Assembly (NCBI RefSeq): GCF_900188205.1 | Contig: NZ_FZOH01000001.1 | Span: 344,359-408,358 of the forward strand | From: Geodermatophilus saharensis | GTDB taxonomy: Bacteria; Actinomycetota; Actinomycetes; Mycobacteriales; Geodermatophilaceae | Length of the DNA stretch: 64,000 bases | Reading direction: 5' to 3' | Shown here: positions 35,579-43,899 of the stretch, in pieces | How the letters are laid out: each line of letters starts with the position of its first letter | Numbering within the stretch: position 1 is the stretch's first letter | Made by a program: the position numbers and the translations under genes | Notes under the pieces: model-generated | What the model saw: the letters and a program-made list of their open reading frames with translations, nothing else | The model's database searches: none | Told to the model about the DNA's origin: nothing

Positions 35579-36202
35579 GTGCAGCTGACCGTCGTCGACC
35601 ACCCGCTCGCCCGCGCCCGACTGTCGCGGATGCGCGACGAGCGGACCGACAACGCCGCCTTCCGTGCGGCGCTGCGCGAGCTGACGCAGATGCTGGTCTA
35701 CGAGGCCACCCGCGACCTGCAGCTGGCCGAGGAGGAGATCACCACCCCCGTCACCACCACGACGGGCTACCGGCTGGCCGCGCCGCCGCTGATCGTGCCG
35801 GTGCTGCGGGCGGGCCTGGGCATGGCCGACACCGCGCACGGGATGCTGCCGGAGTCGCAGATGGGCTTCGTCGGCCTGGCGCGCAACGAGGTGACCTTCC
35901 GGCCCGAGGCCTACATGGCCTCGCTGCCGGAGTCGCTGGTCGGCCGGCACGTGTTCGTCCTCGACCCGATGCTGGCCACCGGCGGGTCGCTGGTCGCCTG
36001 CTGCACGCTGCTCACCGACCGCGGCGCCACGGAGATCACGGTGCTGTGCGCGCTGGCCGCCCCTGCCGGGCTGCAGCGGCTGGAGGACAGCGGGCTGCCG
36101 CTGCGGGTGTACACCGCCAGCGTCGACGAGGGGCTCAACGACAAGGCCTACATCGTCCCCGGCCTCGGCGACGCCGGCGACCGCCAGTTCGGCGCCGTCT
36201 GA
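35579..36202 (+). CDS. upp: Uracil phosphoribosyltransferase
   Basis: 207 residues, the usual length. It converts uracil and PRPP to UMP, recapturing the base released by DeoA. Family motifs are [16 protein letters not shown] at the N-terminus, [10 protein letters not shown], the PRPP-binding loop DPMLATGGS and the C-terminal [12 protein letters not shown]. The GTG at 35579 fits the leaderless layout. The next gene begins 2 bases after the stop, so the two are probably one unit. Confidence 0.97.
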   Translation: MQLTVVDHPLARARLSRMRDERTDNAAFRAALRELTQMLVYEATRDLQLAEEEITTPVTTTTGYRLAAPPLIVPVLRAGLGMADTAHGMLPESQMGFVGLARNEVTFRPEAYMASLPESLVGRHVFVLDPMLATGGSLVACCTLLTDRGATEITVLCALAAPAGLQRLEDSGLPLRVYTASVDEGLNDKAYIVPGLGDAGDRQFGAV

Positions 36203-36204
36203 CC

Positions 36205-37095
36205 GTGCGTTTCGGGGTCCTGGGCACCGGTCACTGGGCCCGCACCGTGCACGCCGCGGCGATCGCCGCCCACCCGACCGCCGAGCTCGTCGGCGTCTGG
36301 GGGCGCGACGCGGGGAAGGCCGCCGCGGTCGGCGCGGAGTTCGACGTCCCGGGCACCGACGACCTCGCCGCGCTGCTGGCGCGGGTCGACGCGGTCGCCG
36401 TCGCCGTGCCGCCGGACGTGCAGGTGTCCCTCGCCGAGCAGGCCGCGGCCGCCGGTCGGCACCTGCTGCTGGAGAAGCCGATCGGCCTGTCGACCGCCGA
36501 CGCCGACCGGGTGGTGACCGCGGTGGCGGCCGCCGGGGTGGCCTCGGTGGTGTTCTTCACCTTCCGCTTCCAGGCCGCGACGACGACGTGGCTGGCGCAG
36601 GCCGCCCGCACCCGGCTGGCCGGCGGCGCGGCGTCGTGGCTGTCGGCGCTGGCCGGGAGCCCGTTCGACTCCGCCTGGCGCCGGCAGCACGGGGCGCTGT
36701 GGGACATCGGGCCGCACGCGCTGTCGCTGCTGGTGCCGGCGCTGGGGCCGGTCGTGTCGGTGCAGGCCGGGGCGGGCGCCGGGGACACCGTGCACCTGGT
36801 CCTGCAGCACGCCACCCCCGGCGTGGCCTCGACGGTCACCCTGTCGCACACCGTGGCGCCGCTGGCGACGGGCATCGAGTTCTCGGTGCACGGCGACGCC
36901 GGCCGGCTGGTGCTGCTGCCCGACACCGAGAGCGCGGTGGAGTCGCTGTCGGCGGCGGTCGACGAGCTGACTGCGGCGGCCCTCACCGGCGGCACCCACC
37001 CGTGCGACGTCGGGTTCGGCCGTGAGGTGGTCCGCGTCCTCGAGACGGCCTCGCGCGCCCTGGCCTCCGGCTGCCGGGAGTCCGTGCCGGCCTGA
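36205..37095 (+). CDS. Gfo/Idh/MocA-family oxidoreductase
   Basis: 296 residues. The N-terminal Rossmann domain has GVLGTGHWARTVH, VAVAVPPDVQ and the family signature LLLEKPIGLS with the catalytic-type Lys. The C-terminal half is the substrate domain, with WDIGPHALSLL carrying the usual Asp and His. The substrate (a sugar or inositol in most relatives) cannot be predicted. The GTG at 36205 begins 2 bases after the upp stop, so they are probably co-transcribed. After its stop, a short CGCCC/GGGCG stem with a GCAA loop (near 37118) may terminate. Confidence 0.88.
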   Translation: MRFGVLGTGHWARTVHAAAIAAHPTAELVGVWGRDAGKAAAVGAEFDVPGTDDLAALLARVDAVAVAVPPDVQVSLAEQAAAAGRHLLLEKPIGLSTADADRVVTAVAAAGVASVVFFTFRFQAATTTWLAQAARTRLAGGAASWLSALAGSPFDSAWRRQHGALWDIGPHALSLLVPALGPVVSVQAGAGAGDTVHLVLQHATPGVASTVTLSHTVAPLATGIEFSVHGDAGRLVLLPDTESAVESLSAAVDELTAAALTGGTHPCDVGFGREVVRVLETASRALASGCRESVPA

Positions 37096-37208
37096 CGTCG
37101 CAGGTCGGCCTGCAGTCGCCCGCAAGGGCGGGGCAAGTGCCGGCCGCCAGAGTCGCTCCCGACGACACCCAGCGCCCCGGGACCGGGGCCGGACAGGGAG
37201 CAACGGAC

Positions 37209-37682
37209 ATGAGCGAGTACTCGTACCCCGGCCGCGGCGGCACCCGGACGCCGGATGCCGGCAGCTGGTACGTCCGCCGCGGGCGGATCGACCGGCGCAC
37301 CTACTGGCTGCACTACGCGCTGCCGCTGTGGGCCGCGAGCGTCGCGGCCGTCTGGGCCGACATCGCCCTCGGGACCGCCTGGTACAGCGGGTCCTACGGC
37401 TACGACGGCTACTACTCCTACAGCGCCGAGGCCAGCTTCTCCGGCGGCCCGATCACGCTGCTGGTCTCGCTGCTGCTCTTCGCGCCCTCGATCAGCGCGG
37501 CGGTGACCCGGCTGCACGACACCGGGCGCTCGGGGTGGTTCCTGCTCTGGGGTCTGGTGCCCATCGCCGGCCCGATCGTGCTGTTCGTCGTCGTGGGCTG
37601 CCTCGCCGGCGACCCCGGCCGCAACCAGTACGACGGCGCCGTCCGGCCGGCCCGGCGGGAGCCGCAGCTCGCGACCTGGTGA
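37209..37682 (+). CDS. DUF805-type small membrane protein
   Basis: 157 residues. The DUF805 pattern is visible: WYVRRGRIDRRTYWLHYALPLW at the first helix, then two or three more helices and the conserved TRLHDTGRSGWFLLW motif, ending PGRNQYDG. Between the first helices is a Tyr/Gly/Ser-rich loop (YGYDGYYSY) predicted outside the cell. The ATG at 37209 has AGGGAG 9 bases upstream. Function unknown. It converges with the HAD gene, and an inverted repeat separates them. Confidence 0.88.
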   Translation: MSEYSYPGRGGTRTPDAGSWYVRRGRIDRRTYWLHYALPLWAASVAAVWADIALGTAWYSGSYGYDGYYSYSAEASFSGGPITLLVSLLLFAPSISAAVTRLHDTGRSGWFLLWGLVPIAGPIVLFVVVGCLAGDPGRNQYDGAVRPARREPQLATW

Positions 37683-37716
37683 ACCCGGTTGACCCGGGCG
37701 CCGCGTCGAGAGCGCA

Positions 37717-37764
37717 GTCGTGGTCGCAGACCCGCGCGGACACGCCGCGGTGAGCGACCACGAC
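37717..37764. terminator. Inverted repeat between convergent DUF805 and HAD genes
   Basis: GTCGTGGTCGC (37717-37727) pairs with GCGACCACGAC (37754-37764) across 26 bases in the gap between two convergent stops. Confidence 0.5.
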
Positions 37765-37781
37765 CGCACACTCGGCGGGGC

Positions 37782-38474
37782 TCAGCAGCCGAGGGCGGCG
37801 GCCAGCTCCTCCAGCGAGCCGACCGACAGGTCGGCGTGCGGGTCGGTGGCCGGCGGCACGGGGTCCCCGCCGAACTCGGCGGGCCGGTGCACGTAGGCCG
37901 TCGCCAGCCCCCGGGCCCGCGCGGCGGCGAGGTCGTCGGTGTGCGCGGCGACCAGGCACACCCGCGACGGCGGCAGCGCGAGCAGCCGCGGCGCGGAGTC
38001 GTAGACCTGCGGGTCGGGCTTGTAGTGGCCGGCGACCTCGGCACCGAGCACCAGGTCCCACGGCAGCCCGCCCCGCCGCGCCAGGTCGACCAGCAGCCGC
38101 ACGCCGCCGTTGGACAGCGGCGCGAGGACGAACCGCCGCCGCAGCCGGGTCAGCCCGGGCACCGCGTCGGGCCACGGGTCGAGCCGGTGCCAGGCCAGCA
38201 CCAGCTCGCCGGCGACGTCGTCGGGCACGGGGCCCGCGCCGACCTCGGCCAGCGCCTCCGGCAGCGACTCGCGGTGCAGCGCGTCGAGGGGGACGAACGG
38301 CCGCTCGCCGCCGCGCACCCGCTGCATCGACGGCTCGTACCGCGCCCGCCAGGCGTCGGCGAAGGCGGCCGCGTCGACGCCGGGTCCCAGCAGCCGGGCC
38401 GCCTCGCGGGCCACGCCGGCGCGCCAGTCGACGACGGTGCCGAAGACGTCGAAGACCAGCGCGCCGACGTCCAC
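37782..38474 (-). CDS. HAD-family hydrolase, haloacid dehalogenase type II-like
   Basis: 230 residues. The nucleophile Asp is in FDVFGTVVDWRAG, the DxFGT(V)xDW pattern typical of type II haloacid dehalogenases. Further motifs are LSNGG (Ser), GHYKPDPQVY (Lys) and AAHTDDLAAAR (acidic pair). The type II dehalogenase label is common for such proteins, but activity on haloacids is rarely shown. The GTG at 38474 starts 2 bases after the phosphosugar mutase stop, in the PNP-epimerase-mutase-HAD series. The HAD member could act as a sugar-phosphate phosphatase. Confidence 0.85.
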   Translation of the reverse strand: MDVGALVFDVFGTVVDWRAGVAREAARLLGPGVDAAAFADAWRARYEPSMQRVRGGERPFVPLDALHRESLPEALAEVGAGPVPDDVAGELVLAWHRLDPWPDAVPGLTRLRRRFVLAPLSNGGVRLLVDLARRGGLPWDLVLGAEVAGHYKPDPQVYDSAPRLLALPPSRVCLVAAHTDDLAAARARGLATAYVHRPAEFGGDPVPPATDPHADLSVGSLEELAAALGC

Positions 38475-38476
38475 CG

Positions 38477-40114
38477 CTACAGCCCCAGCGCGTGCGCCAT
38501 CTCGCCGCGCAGCTGGTCGAGCTCGTCCTCGCCGCGGCCGCGGGCGGCGATCACGCCGGCGTCGTCGTGCACCGGGACGACGGTCTCCAGGTACGCCTTG
38601 AGCTTCGGCTCGGTGCCGCTGGGCCGCACGACGACCCGGACGCCGTCGCCGAGCAGCCGGACGGCGTCGACCGGCGGGTCCTCGTGCAGCAGGTCGGCGG
38701 CGGTGACCTCGCGCCCGAGCAGCCGCCGCGGCGGGTCGGCCCGCAGCCGGGCCATGGCGTCGCTGATCAGCGAGAGGTCCTCGACCCGCGCCGAGAGCTG
38801 GCCGGTGGCGAACAGCCCGTGCTCGATCGCGAGCTCGTCGAGCCGGTCGACGAGCGTGCGCCCGGTGGCCTTGAGCTCGGCGGTGAGCAGCGCGACGGCC
38901 AGGGCGGCGGAGATGCCGTCCTTGTCGCGGGCGACGTCGGGGGTGACCGCGTAGCCCAGGGCCTCCTCGTAGCCGAAGACCAGCGGCTCGGCGTCGGTGC
39001 CCGCGCGGATGATCCACTTGAACCCGGTCGGGGTCTCGGCGAACCGCACGCCGTGGGCCTGGGTCAGCGCGTGCAGCAGCGAGCCGCTGACCAGCGAGGC
39101 CGCGTACGTGCCGCGCACGCCGCGGCGCAGCAGCCAGTCACCGAGCAGCGCGCCGACCTCGTCGCCGGTGAGCTGCCGGCCGTCGCAGACCACCGAGCAG
39201 CGGTCGGCGTCGGGGTCCTGGGCGATCGCGACGGTGGCCCCGACGCGGGAGGACAGGTCCTGCAGCAGGTCGACCGCGCCGGGCTCCTCCGGGTTGGGGA
39301 AGGCCACCGTCGGGAACCCCGGGTCGGGGGCGTCCTGATCGGGCACGCTCACCAGGGGCGCGAACCCGGCGGCGGCGAACACCGCCCGCGTCGTGGCCGC
39401 GCCGACGCCGTGCATCGCGGTGTAGGCCACCGTGACCCCCTGCCGCACGATGGCCGGCACCTGCGCGGGGTCCAGCGCCCGCACCACCGCCGCCACGTAG
39501 TCGGCCTCCACGTCGTCGCCGAGGGTGACCCACTCGTCGGACGTCGGCACCTCCCGGGCCGGGCCGACCGCGGCGATGGCGGCCTCGATCTCCCGGTCGG
39601 CCGGCGGCACCAGCTGGGCGCCGTCGGCGAGGTAGACCTTGTAGCCGTTGTCCTCCGGCGGGTTGTGGCTGGCGGTGACCATGACGCCGGCCACGCAGCC
39701 TCGCGACCGGACCGCCGAGGACAGCACCGGCGTGGGCAGCGGCCGCGGCAGCACCTGCACGGCGAAACCGGCGGCGGCCAGCACCGCGGCGGTGACGCGC
39801 GCGAACTCGTCGGAGCGGCGCCGGGCGTCGAAGCCGACGACGACGCCGCCGCGGCCGAAGCCGGCGTCGGTGAGCCACGCGCCGAGCCCGGCGGCGGCCC
39901 GGGTGACGACGGCGGCGTTCATGCCGGCCGGCCCGGCGCGCAGCGGGCCGCGCAGGCCGGCGGTGCCGAAGGCCAGCGGCCCGGCGAAGCGGCGCTCGAG
40001 CTCGGCGGTGTCGCCGGCCGCGACGAGCGCCTCGATCTCGGCGCGGTCGCCGGGGTGGGGGTCGGCGGCGGCCCAGGCACGGGCCCGGTCGAGCAGCGCG
40101 TCGGCGGCGCTCAC
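38477..40114 (-). CDS. Phosphosugar mutase (PGM2-like; PmmB homologue)
   Basis: 545 residues of the alpha-D-phosphohexomutase family. The N-terminal TAGLRGPLRAGPAGMN, the phosphoserine loop TASHNPPEDNGYK, the metal site DPDADRC, the sugar-binding GYEEALGY and the phosphate-binding RPSGTEPKLK are all present. The length and TAGLR start place it with bacterial PmmB and eukaryotic PGM2, which has phosphopentomutase activity, rather than with GlmM. Sited directly downstream of PNP and within reach of deoA and deoC, it is a good candidate for converting (deoxy)ribose-1-phosphate to the 5-phosphate. The GTG at 40114 overlaps the preceding stop (GTGA). Confidence 0.9.
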   Translation of the reverse strand: MSAADALLDRARAWAAADPHPGDRAEIEALVAAGDTAELERRFAGPLAFGTAGLRGPLRAGPAGMNAAVVTRAAAGLGAWLTDAGFGRGGVVVGFDARRRSDEFARVTAAVLAAAGFAVQVLPRPLPTPVLSSAVRSRGCVAGVMVTASHNPPEDNGYKVYLADGAQLVPPADREIEAAIAAVGPAREVPTSDEWVTLGDDVEADYVAAVVRALDPAQVPAIVRQGVTVAYTAMHGVGAATTRAVFAAAGFAPLVSVPDQDAPDPGFPTVAFPNPEEPGAVDLLQDLSSRVGATVAIAQDPDADRCSVVCDGRQLTGDEVGALLGDWLLRRGVRGTYAASLVSGSLLHALTQAHGVRFAETPTGFKWIIRAGTDAEPLVFGYEEALGYAVTPDVARDKDGISAALAVALLTAELKATGRTLVDRLDELAIEHGLFATGQLSARVEDLSLISDAMARLRADPPRRLLGREVTAADLLHEDPPVDAVRLLGDGVRVVVRPSGTEPKLKAYLETVVPVHDDAGVIAARGRGEDELDQLRGEMAHALGL

Positions 40115-40935
40115 GACCGCGCCCCGGCGATCTCGGCGTCGAAGCGGGGGAGGGTGAACTCGCCGCCCACCCGCCGGTGCACGGGATCGGCCGGGTCCGG
40201 CTCGCCGTGCGCCGCCACCAGCGCCGCGGCGAACCCCTCGGCGTCGTCGGCCGGCTCGTAGCCCAGCGCGCGGGCGGCGGTCAGGTCCCACCAGCCGCGG
40301 GTGTTGGCCGACACGCCCCACACGACGCGGAAGCCGGGGGAGGGCGCGCTGAGCGCGGCGTGGACGAGGGAGACGGCGTCGCGCGGGGAGAGCCAGGTGG
40401 CCAGCGCCCGCAGGCTCGGGGGCTCGGGGGCCTGGGTGCCGATCCGCAGGCAGACGACATCGAGGCCGTACCGGTCGGCGTAGAGCGCGCCCAGCGCCTC
40501 CCCGGCCACCTTCGAGACGCCGTAGTAGGTGTCGGGCCGTGGCGGGGTGGCGTCCTCGCGCAGCGGACCCGACGCCGGCCGCTCGGTGAACCCGGTGGCG
40601 TGGTTGCTGCTGGCCAGCACCACCCGGCCCACGCCCGCGCGGCGCGCGGACTCCAGCACGCAGTAGGTGCCCTCGACGTTGGCGTGCGAGACCGCGGCCC
40701 AGGTGGACTCGGTGGAGACGCCGGCCAGGTGGACGACGGCGGCGGCCCCCCGCGCGGCGGCGGTCGTGGCGTCGAGGTCGGTGACGTCCGCGACGACGGT
40801 CTCCTCGCCCGCCCGCGGCGCGGCCACCTCGGCCGTGTCGAGGCTGCGCACCGCCCAGCCCCGCTCGGGCAACCCCGCGCGCAGCACCGTCCCGATCTGC
40901 CCCGCGGCGCCGGTCAGCAGGACCGGACCGGTCAC
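40111..40935 (-). CDS. NAD-dependent epimerase/dehydratase, uronate-dehydrogenase-like
   Basis: 274 residues, extended SDR fold: [14 protein letters not shown] at the N-terminus, SSNHATGF, Tyr-x-x-x-Lys in [10 protein letters not shown], and [11 protein letters not shown] followed by [10 protein letters not shown]. These last segments closely resemble uronate dehydrogenases (SSNH, RIGxxxPEP, TWLS), which oxidise galacturonate or glucuronate to aldaric acid lactones. Its place between PNP and the mutase does not fit pectin catabolism, so its substrate may differ. Start GTG 40935 and stop both overlap neighbours by 4 bases. Confidence 0.82.
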   Translation of the reverse strand: MTGPVLLTGAAGQIGTVLRAGLPERGWAVRSLDTAEVAAPRAGEETVVADVTDLDATTAAARGAAAVVHLAGVSTESTWAAVSHANVEGTYCVLESARRAGVGRVVLASSNHATGFTERPASGPLREDATPPRPDTYYGVSKVAGEALGALYADRYGLDVVCLRIGTQAPEPPSLRALATWLSPRDAVSLVHAALSAPSPGFRVVWGVSANTRGWWDLTAARALGYEPADDAEGFAAALVAAHGEPDPADPVHRRVGGEFTLPRFDAEIAGARS

Positions 40936-41744
40936 GGCAGCCGCCCGGTCAGCTCCACCAGGTACTCGCCCAGCCGGCTGGCCGCGGCCTTGCCGGCGGC
41001 GAGCACCTCCTGGTGGTCGAGCTCCTCCCCGGTGACGCCGGCCGCCGCGTTGGTGACCAGGGACAGGCCCACCACGTCCATGCCCGCGGCGCGGGCGGCG
41101 ATGGCCTCCAGAGCCGTGGACATGCCGACGAGGTCGGCGCCCAGGGTGCGCAGCATCCGGATCTCCGCCGGCGTCTCGTAGTGCGGGCCGGGCAGCGCCG
41201 CGTACACGCCCTCGGTCAGCTGCGGGTCCACGGAGCGGGCCAGCTCGCGCAGGCGCGCGGAGTACAGGTCGGTGAGGTCGACGAAGGTCGCGCCCACCAG
41301 CGGCGAGCGGGCGGTGAGGTTGAGGTGGTCGCTGATCAGCACCGCCTGGCCGACGCGGTGGTCGGGGGACAGGCCGCCGGCGGCGTTGGTGAGGACGACG
41401 GTGCGCACGCCGGCCGCAGCCGCGGTGCGCACCCCGTGCACGACCGGGTCGACGCCGCGGCCCTCGTAGAGGTGCGTGCGGCCGAGGAAGAGCAGTACCC
41501 GGCGGGAGCCGACGCGCACCGAGCGCACCTCGCCGCCGTGACCGACCGCGGTGGGGGCGGCGAACCCGGGCAGCTGGGCCATCTCGACGGACCCGACCGG
41601 GGTGCCGAAGGCCTCCGCCGCCGGAGCCCACCCCGATCCCATGACGACGGCGACGTCGTGCAGGCCACCGAGCGCGGACTGCAGGTCGTCGGCCGCGATG
41701 CGGGCGAGGAACGAGGGGTCGGGACCGGGAGCGCGATCGTTCAC
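40932..41744 (-). CDS. Purine-nucleoside phosphorylase (trimeric, PNP/DeoD of actinobacteria)
   Basis: 270 residues of the low-molecular-mass trimeric class. It cleaves inosine, guanosine and deoxy forms with phosphate. Motifs are [11 protein letters not shown] (phosphate-binding Ser), [10 protein letters not shown] (His), [31 protein letters not shown] and GMSTALEAI, with NAAAG in the base pocket. The GTG at 41744 is 6 bases after TAGCGT. It leads the minus-strand series PNP, SDR enzyme, phosphosugar mutase, HAD. In M. tuberculosis deoD and pmmB are likewise neighbours (Rv3307-Rv3308). Confidence 0.94.
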   Translation of the reverse strand: MNDRAPGPDPSFLARIAADDLQSALGGLHDVAVVMGSGWAPAAEAFGTPVGSVEMAQLPGFAAPTAVGHGGEVRSVRVGSRRVLLFLGRTHLYEGRGVDPVVHGVRTAAAAGVRTVVLTNAAGGLSPDHRVGQAVLISDHLNLTARSPLVGATFVDLTDLYSARLRELARSVDPQLTEGVYAALPGPHYETPAEIRMLRTLGADLVGMSTALEAIAARAAGMDVVGLSLVTNAAAGVTGEELDHQEVLAAGKAAASRLGEYLVELTGRLP

Positions 41745-41750
41745 CCGGCG

Positions 41751-41756
41751 ACGCTA
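41751..41756 (-). promoter_or_regulatory. Predicted -10 box (TAGCGT) for leaderless PNP gene
   Basis: Minus strand: TAGCGT, 6 bases, then GTG at 41744. Confidence 0.6.
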
Positions 41757-41875
41757 ACCCAGGACCCCGGCCCGTCCCGCGCCCGCGGCGGCGGTGGCCG
41801 CCCTGACCCGCCGACCCACCCGTCCCAGCCGTCCCCGGCCGCGTGTCGGCCCCGGACGGCGGGGCGGCGGCCCCC

Positions 41876-41881
41876 GACCAT
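41876..41881 (+). promoter_or_regulatory. Possible -10 box (GACCAT) for the M16-like gene
   Basis: GACCAT, 6 bases, then GTG at 41888. Only the second A and last T match the consensus. Confidence 0.3.
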
Positions 41882-41887
41882 GGGCCG

Positions 41888-43366
41888 GTGCAGCGAGCGG
41901 TCATCGACGGCGTCCCGGTGTTCACCGCCGGCGGGCGGGAGCGGACCACGGCGGCGCTGGTCTTCGGCGTGGGCCTGCGCGACGAGACGTTCGCGACCAT
42001 CGAGGTCACCCACCTCGTCGAGCACCTGGCGATGGCCGCGCTGCCCCGCACGCACCTGCGCTGCAACGCCGTCACCGACGTCGACAGCACCGCCTTCTTC
42101 GCCACCGGCCGGCCCCAGGCGGTCGGCGCCTTCCTGGAGGGCGTCTGCCGGGCGCTGGCCGACCTGCCCACCGACCGGCTGGCCGCGGAGGCCGGCGTCC
42201 TGCAGGCCGAGGGCTGCGGGTCGACGTCGTCCACCGTCAGCGCGCTGTGGGCCGCTCGCTACGGGCTCACCGGCCCGGGGCTGACGGTGTCGGCCGGGCC
42301 GGGGCCGCACCACCTGACCGAGGACGCCGTCCGTGCCCACGCCGCCCGCTGGTTCGTCCGCGGCAACGCCGCCCTGTGGTGCCACGGGCCGCTGCCGGCG
42401 GGGCTGCGGCTGCCGCTGCCGGCCGGACCGCGCCCGCCGCGCCGGCTGCCGGTGCCGCGCCCGCAGGACGGGCCGGTGTGGACCCGCACCGACGCCCCCG
42501 GCGTCGGCCTGCTGCTGGCCACCGACACCCCCGCCGACGCCGCCCTCGCCGTCGGCGTGCAGGTCGTCGGGGAGCGGCTGCGCGACCGTGCCCGCCACGG
42601 CCGCGGGCTCTCCTACCGCGTCGACTCGCTGACCCTCGACCTGGCCGCCGACCGGCGCGAGGTGGCGCTCGTCGTCGACGCCCGCGCCGGCCACGACGCC
42701 GAGGTCGCCGACCTGGTGTGGCGCACCTTCGCCGAGCTGTGCGCCGACGGCCCGACGCCGGAGGAGGTCGGCCACGCCGTCGCCGGGCTGGAGGCCGAGC
42801 TCGACGAGGAGGACGCCGCCGGCGCCGAGCTCGCCGACGCCGCCTACTGCGCGGCGACCGGGCTGCCGTTCCGCCCCGCCGCCGCGACGCTGGCCGCCTG
42901 GCGCGCGGTGACCCCCGCCGACGCCACGGCCGCGCTGCGCCGGGCGGAGCCGACCGCCGTCCTCGCCGTGCCCGACACCGCCTCCTGGGACGGCCCGGCC
43001 GGCGTGGCCCGCCGGCCGCTGTGCGGCACGCTGCCGGAGCTGCCCGAGGGCACGCTGTTCCGCCCGCCGCTGCACCGGCGGCTGCTCGACCCCGCCGCCC
43101 GGGTGGCGCTGGTCGTCTCCCGTGAGGGCCTGGCCCACCGCGACGCCGACGGCGACGTGCACGGCGTCCCGTGGTCGCGGGTCGAGGCGCTGGTGCCCAC
43201 CGACGAGGGCCGGGGCCTCACCGTGGTCAGCCGCGACCTGTGCTGCGTGCACGTGCACCCCGACCGCTACGGCCCCCGGGCGGTCGCCGCGGTGCTGGAG
43301 CGGGCCCCGGCCGGCACCCTGCTCGGCCGGCCCGCGAGCGAGGCGCCGGAGTACGCCGCGGTGTGA
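41888..43366 (+). CDS. M16-like zinc peptidase-fold protein, solitary
   Basis: 492 residues from GTG 41888. An intact HxxEH zinc motif is seen in EVTHLVEHLAMAAL (His42, Glu45, His46), and a candidate third ligand is Glu108 in VLQAEG, close to the spacing of M16 peptidases. A second, non-catalytic-like M16 half follows (about 175-340). The last 80 or so residues (VSREGLAHRDADGDVHGVPW and onward) look like a separate small domain, PH-like in feel. Unlike usual bacterial M16 pairs it has no partner gene next to it. An in-frame GTG at 41843 would add 15 residues. No signal peptide is visible, so it is likely cytoplasmic. Confidence 0.75.
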   Translation: MQRAVIDGVPVFTAGGRERTTAALVFGVGLRDETFATIEVTHLVEHLAMAALPRTHLRCNAVTDVDSTAFFATGRPQAVGAFLEGVCRALADLPTDRLAAEAGVLQAEGCGSTSSTVSALWAARYGLTGPGLTVSAGPGPHHLTEDAVRAHAARWFVRGNAALWCHGPLPAGLRLPLPAGPRPPRRLPVPRPQDGPVWTRTDAPGVGLLLATDTPADAALAVGVQVVGERLRDRARHGRGLSYRVDSLTLDLAADRREVALVVDARAGHDAEVADLVWRTFAELCADGPTPEEVGHAVAGLEAELDEEDAAGAELADAAYCAATGLPFRPAAATLAAWRAVTPADATAALRRAEPTAVLAVPDTASWDGPAGVARRPLCGTLPELPEGTLFRPPLHRRLLDPAARVALVVSREGLAHRDADGDVHGVPWSRVEALVPTDEGRGLTVVSRDLCCVHVHPDRYGPRAVAAVLERAPAGTLLGRPASEAPEYAAV

Positions 43367-43369
43367 CAG

Positions 43370-43406
43370 GCCGCCCCACCGCCGCCGCCCGGGACGGTGG
43401 GGCGGC
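43370..43406. terminator. 12-bp hairpin between convergent M16-like and secreted-protein genes
   Basis: 43370-43381 pairs perfectly with 43395-43406 around a 13-base loop, starting 4 bases after the M16-like stop. Confidence 0.7.
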
Positions 43407-43476
43407 AGCTCGGGGACGGGGTCCGGCCCCGCCGTCACGGGGACGGCGGAGCCGGGTCCGGCCGGGCGGCCCGTGC

Positions 43477-43755
43477 TCAGGCCGACGGGGTGGCGCACGC
43501 CGGCTGGGACAGCAGGTACCGCTCGTAGGAGTCGGGGAACAGCTGCACACCGTCGGGGCCGGTGCCCGGCCAGTCGTCGACCTGGCCGAGCAGGGCGGAG
43601 CAGGTCGGGGTGCGGTCGTCCAGCGCGGCCGGGTCGGCCAGCGCCGTCGAGGCGGTCAGGGCGGTGACGGCGGCGACGGCGGCGACGGCGGTGGTGACGG
43701 TGGTGGTGACCACGGCGGTGCGGACGCGGGTGCGGGTCGGGCGGCGGGTGTTCAC
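43477..43755 (-). CDS. Small secreted protein, unknown
   Basis: 92 residues. The basic start (NTRRPTRTRVR) leads into a long Thr/Val/Ala hydrophobic region and a likely signal-peptidase site after STALA, near residue 41, leaving about 51 mature residues with two Cys (TCSALLGQ and QPACATPSA) that could form a disulfide. The start is well supported: GGAGGT lies 6 bases before the GTG at 43755. No family is recognised. It stands alone between a terminator and the divergent carboxylate-amine ligase gene. Confidence 0.75.
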   Translation of the reverse strand: MNTRRPTRTRVRTAVVTTTVTTAVAAVAAVTALTASTALADPAALDDRTPTCSALLGQVDDWPGTGPDGVQLFPDSYERYLLSQPACATPSA

Positions 43756-43886
43756 GGCGGTACCTCCGGGTGCGGCGCCGGGCGGGTCCCGGCGACGGGA
43801 CCAGGGCAGCGGGAGGCGGTTGCGGGAGCGGCCGCGAGCGGTTGCGGTCCGGTTGCGGTGGACCGGCCGACCGGCGTGATCCTCCC

Positions 43887-43892
43887 TACACT
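43887..43892 (+). promoter_or_regulatory. Predicted -10 box (TACACT) for leaderless carboxylate-amine ligase gene
   Basis: TACACT, 7 bases, then GTG at 43900. Confidence 0.6.
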
Positions 43893-43899
43893 CACCGGC

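Noticed and set aside
37096-37208. tRNA gene in the gap before DUF805
   Set aside because: Only one short stem with a GCAA loop is present; no cloverleaf or T-loop GTTCGA could be found. No tRNA or rRNA was seen anywhere in the window.
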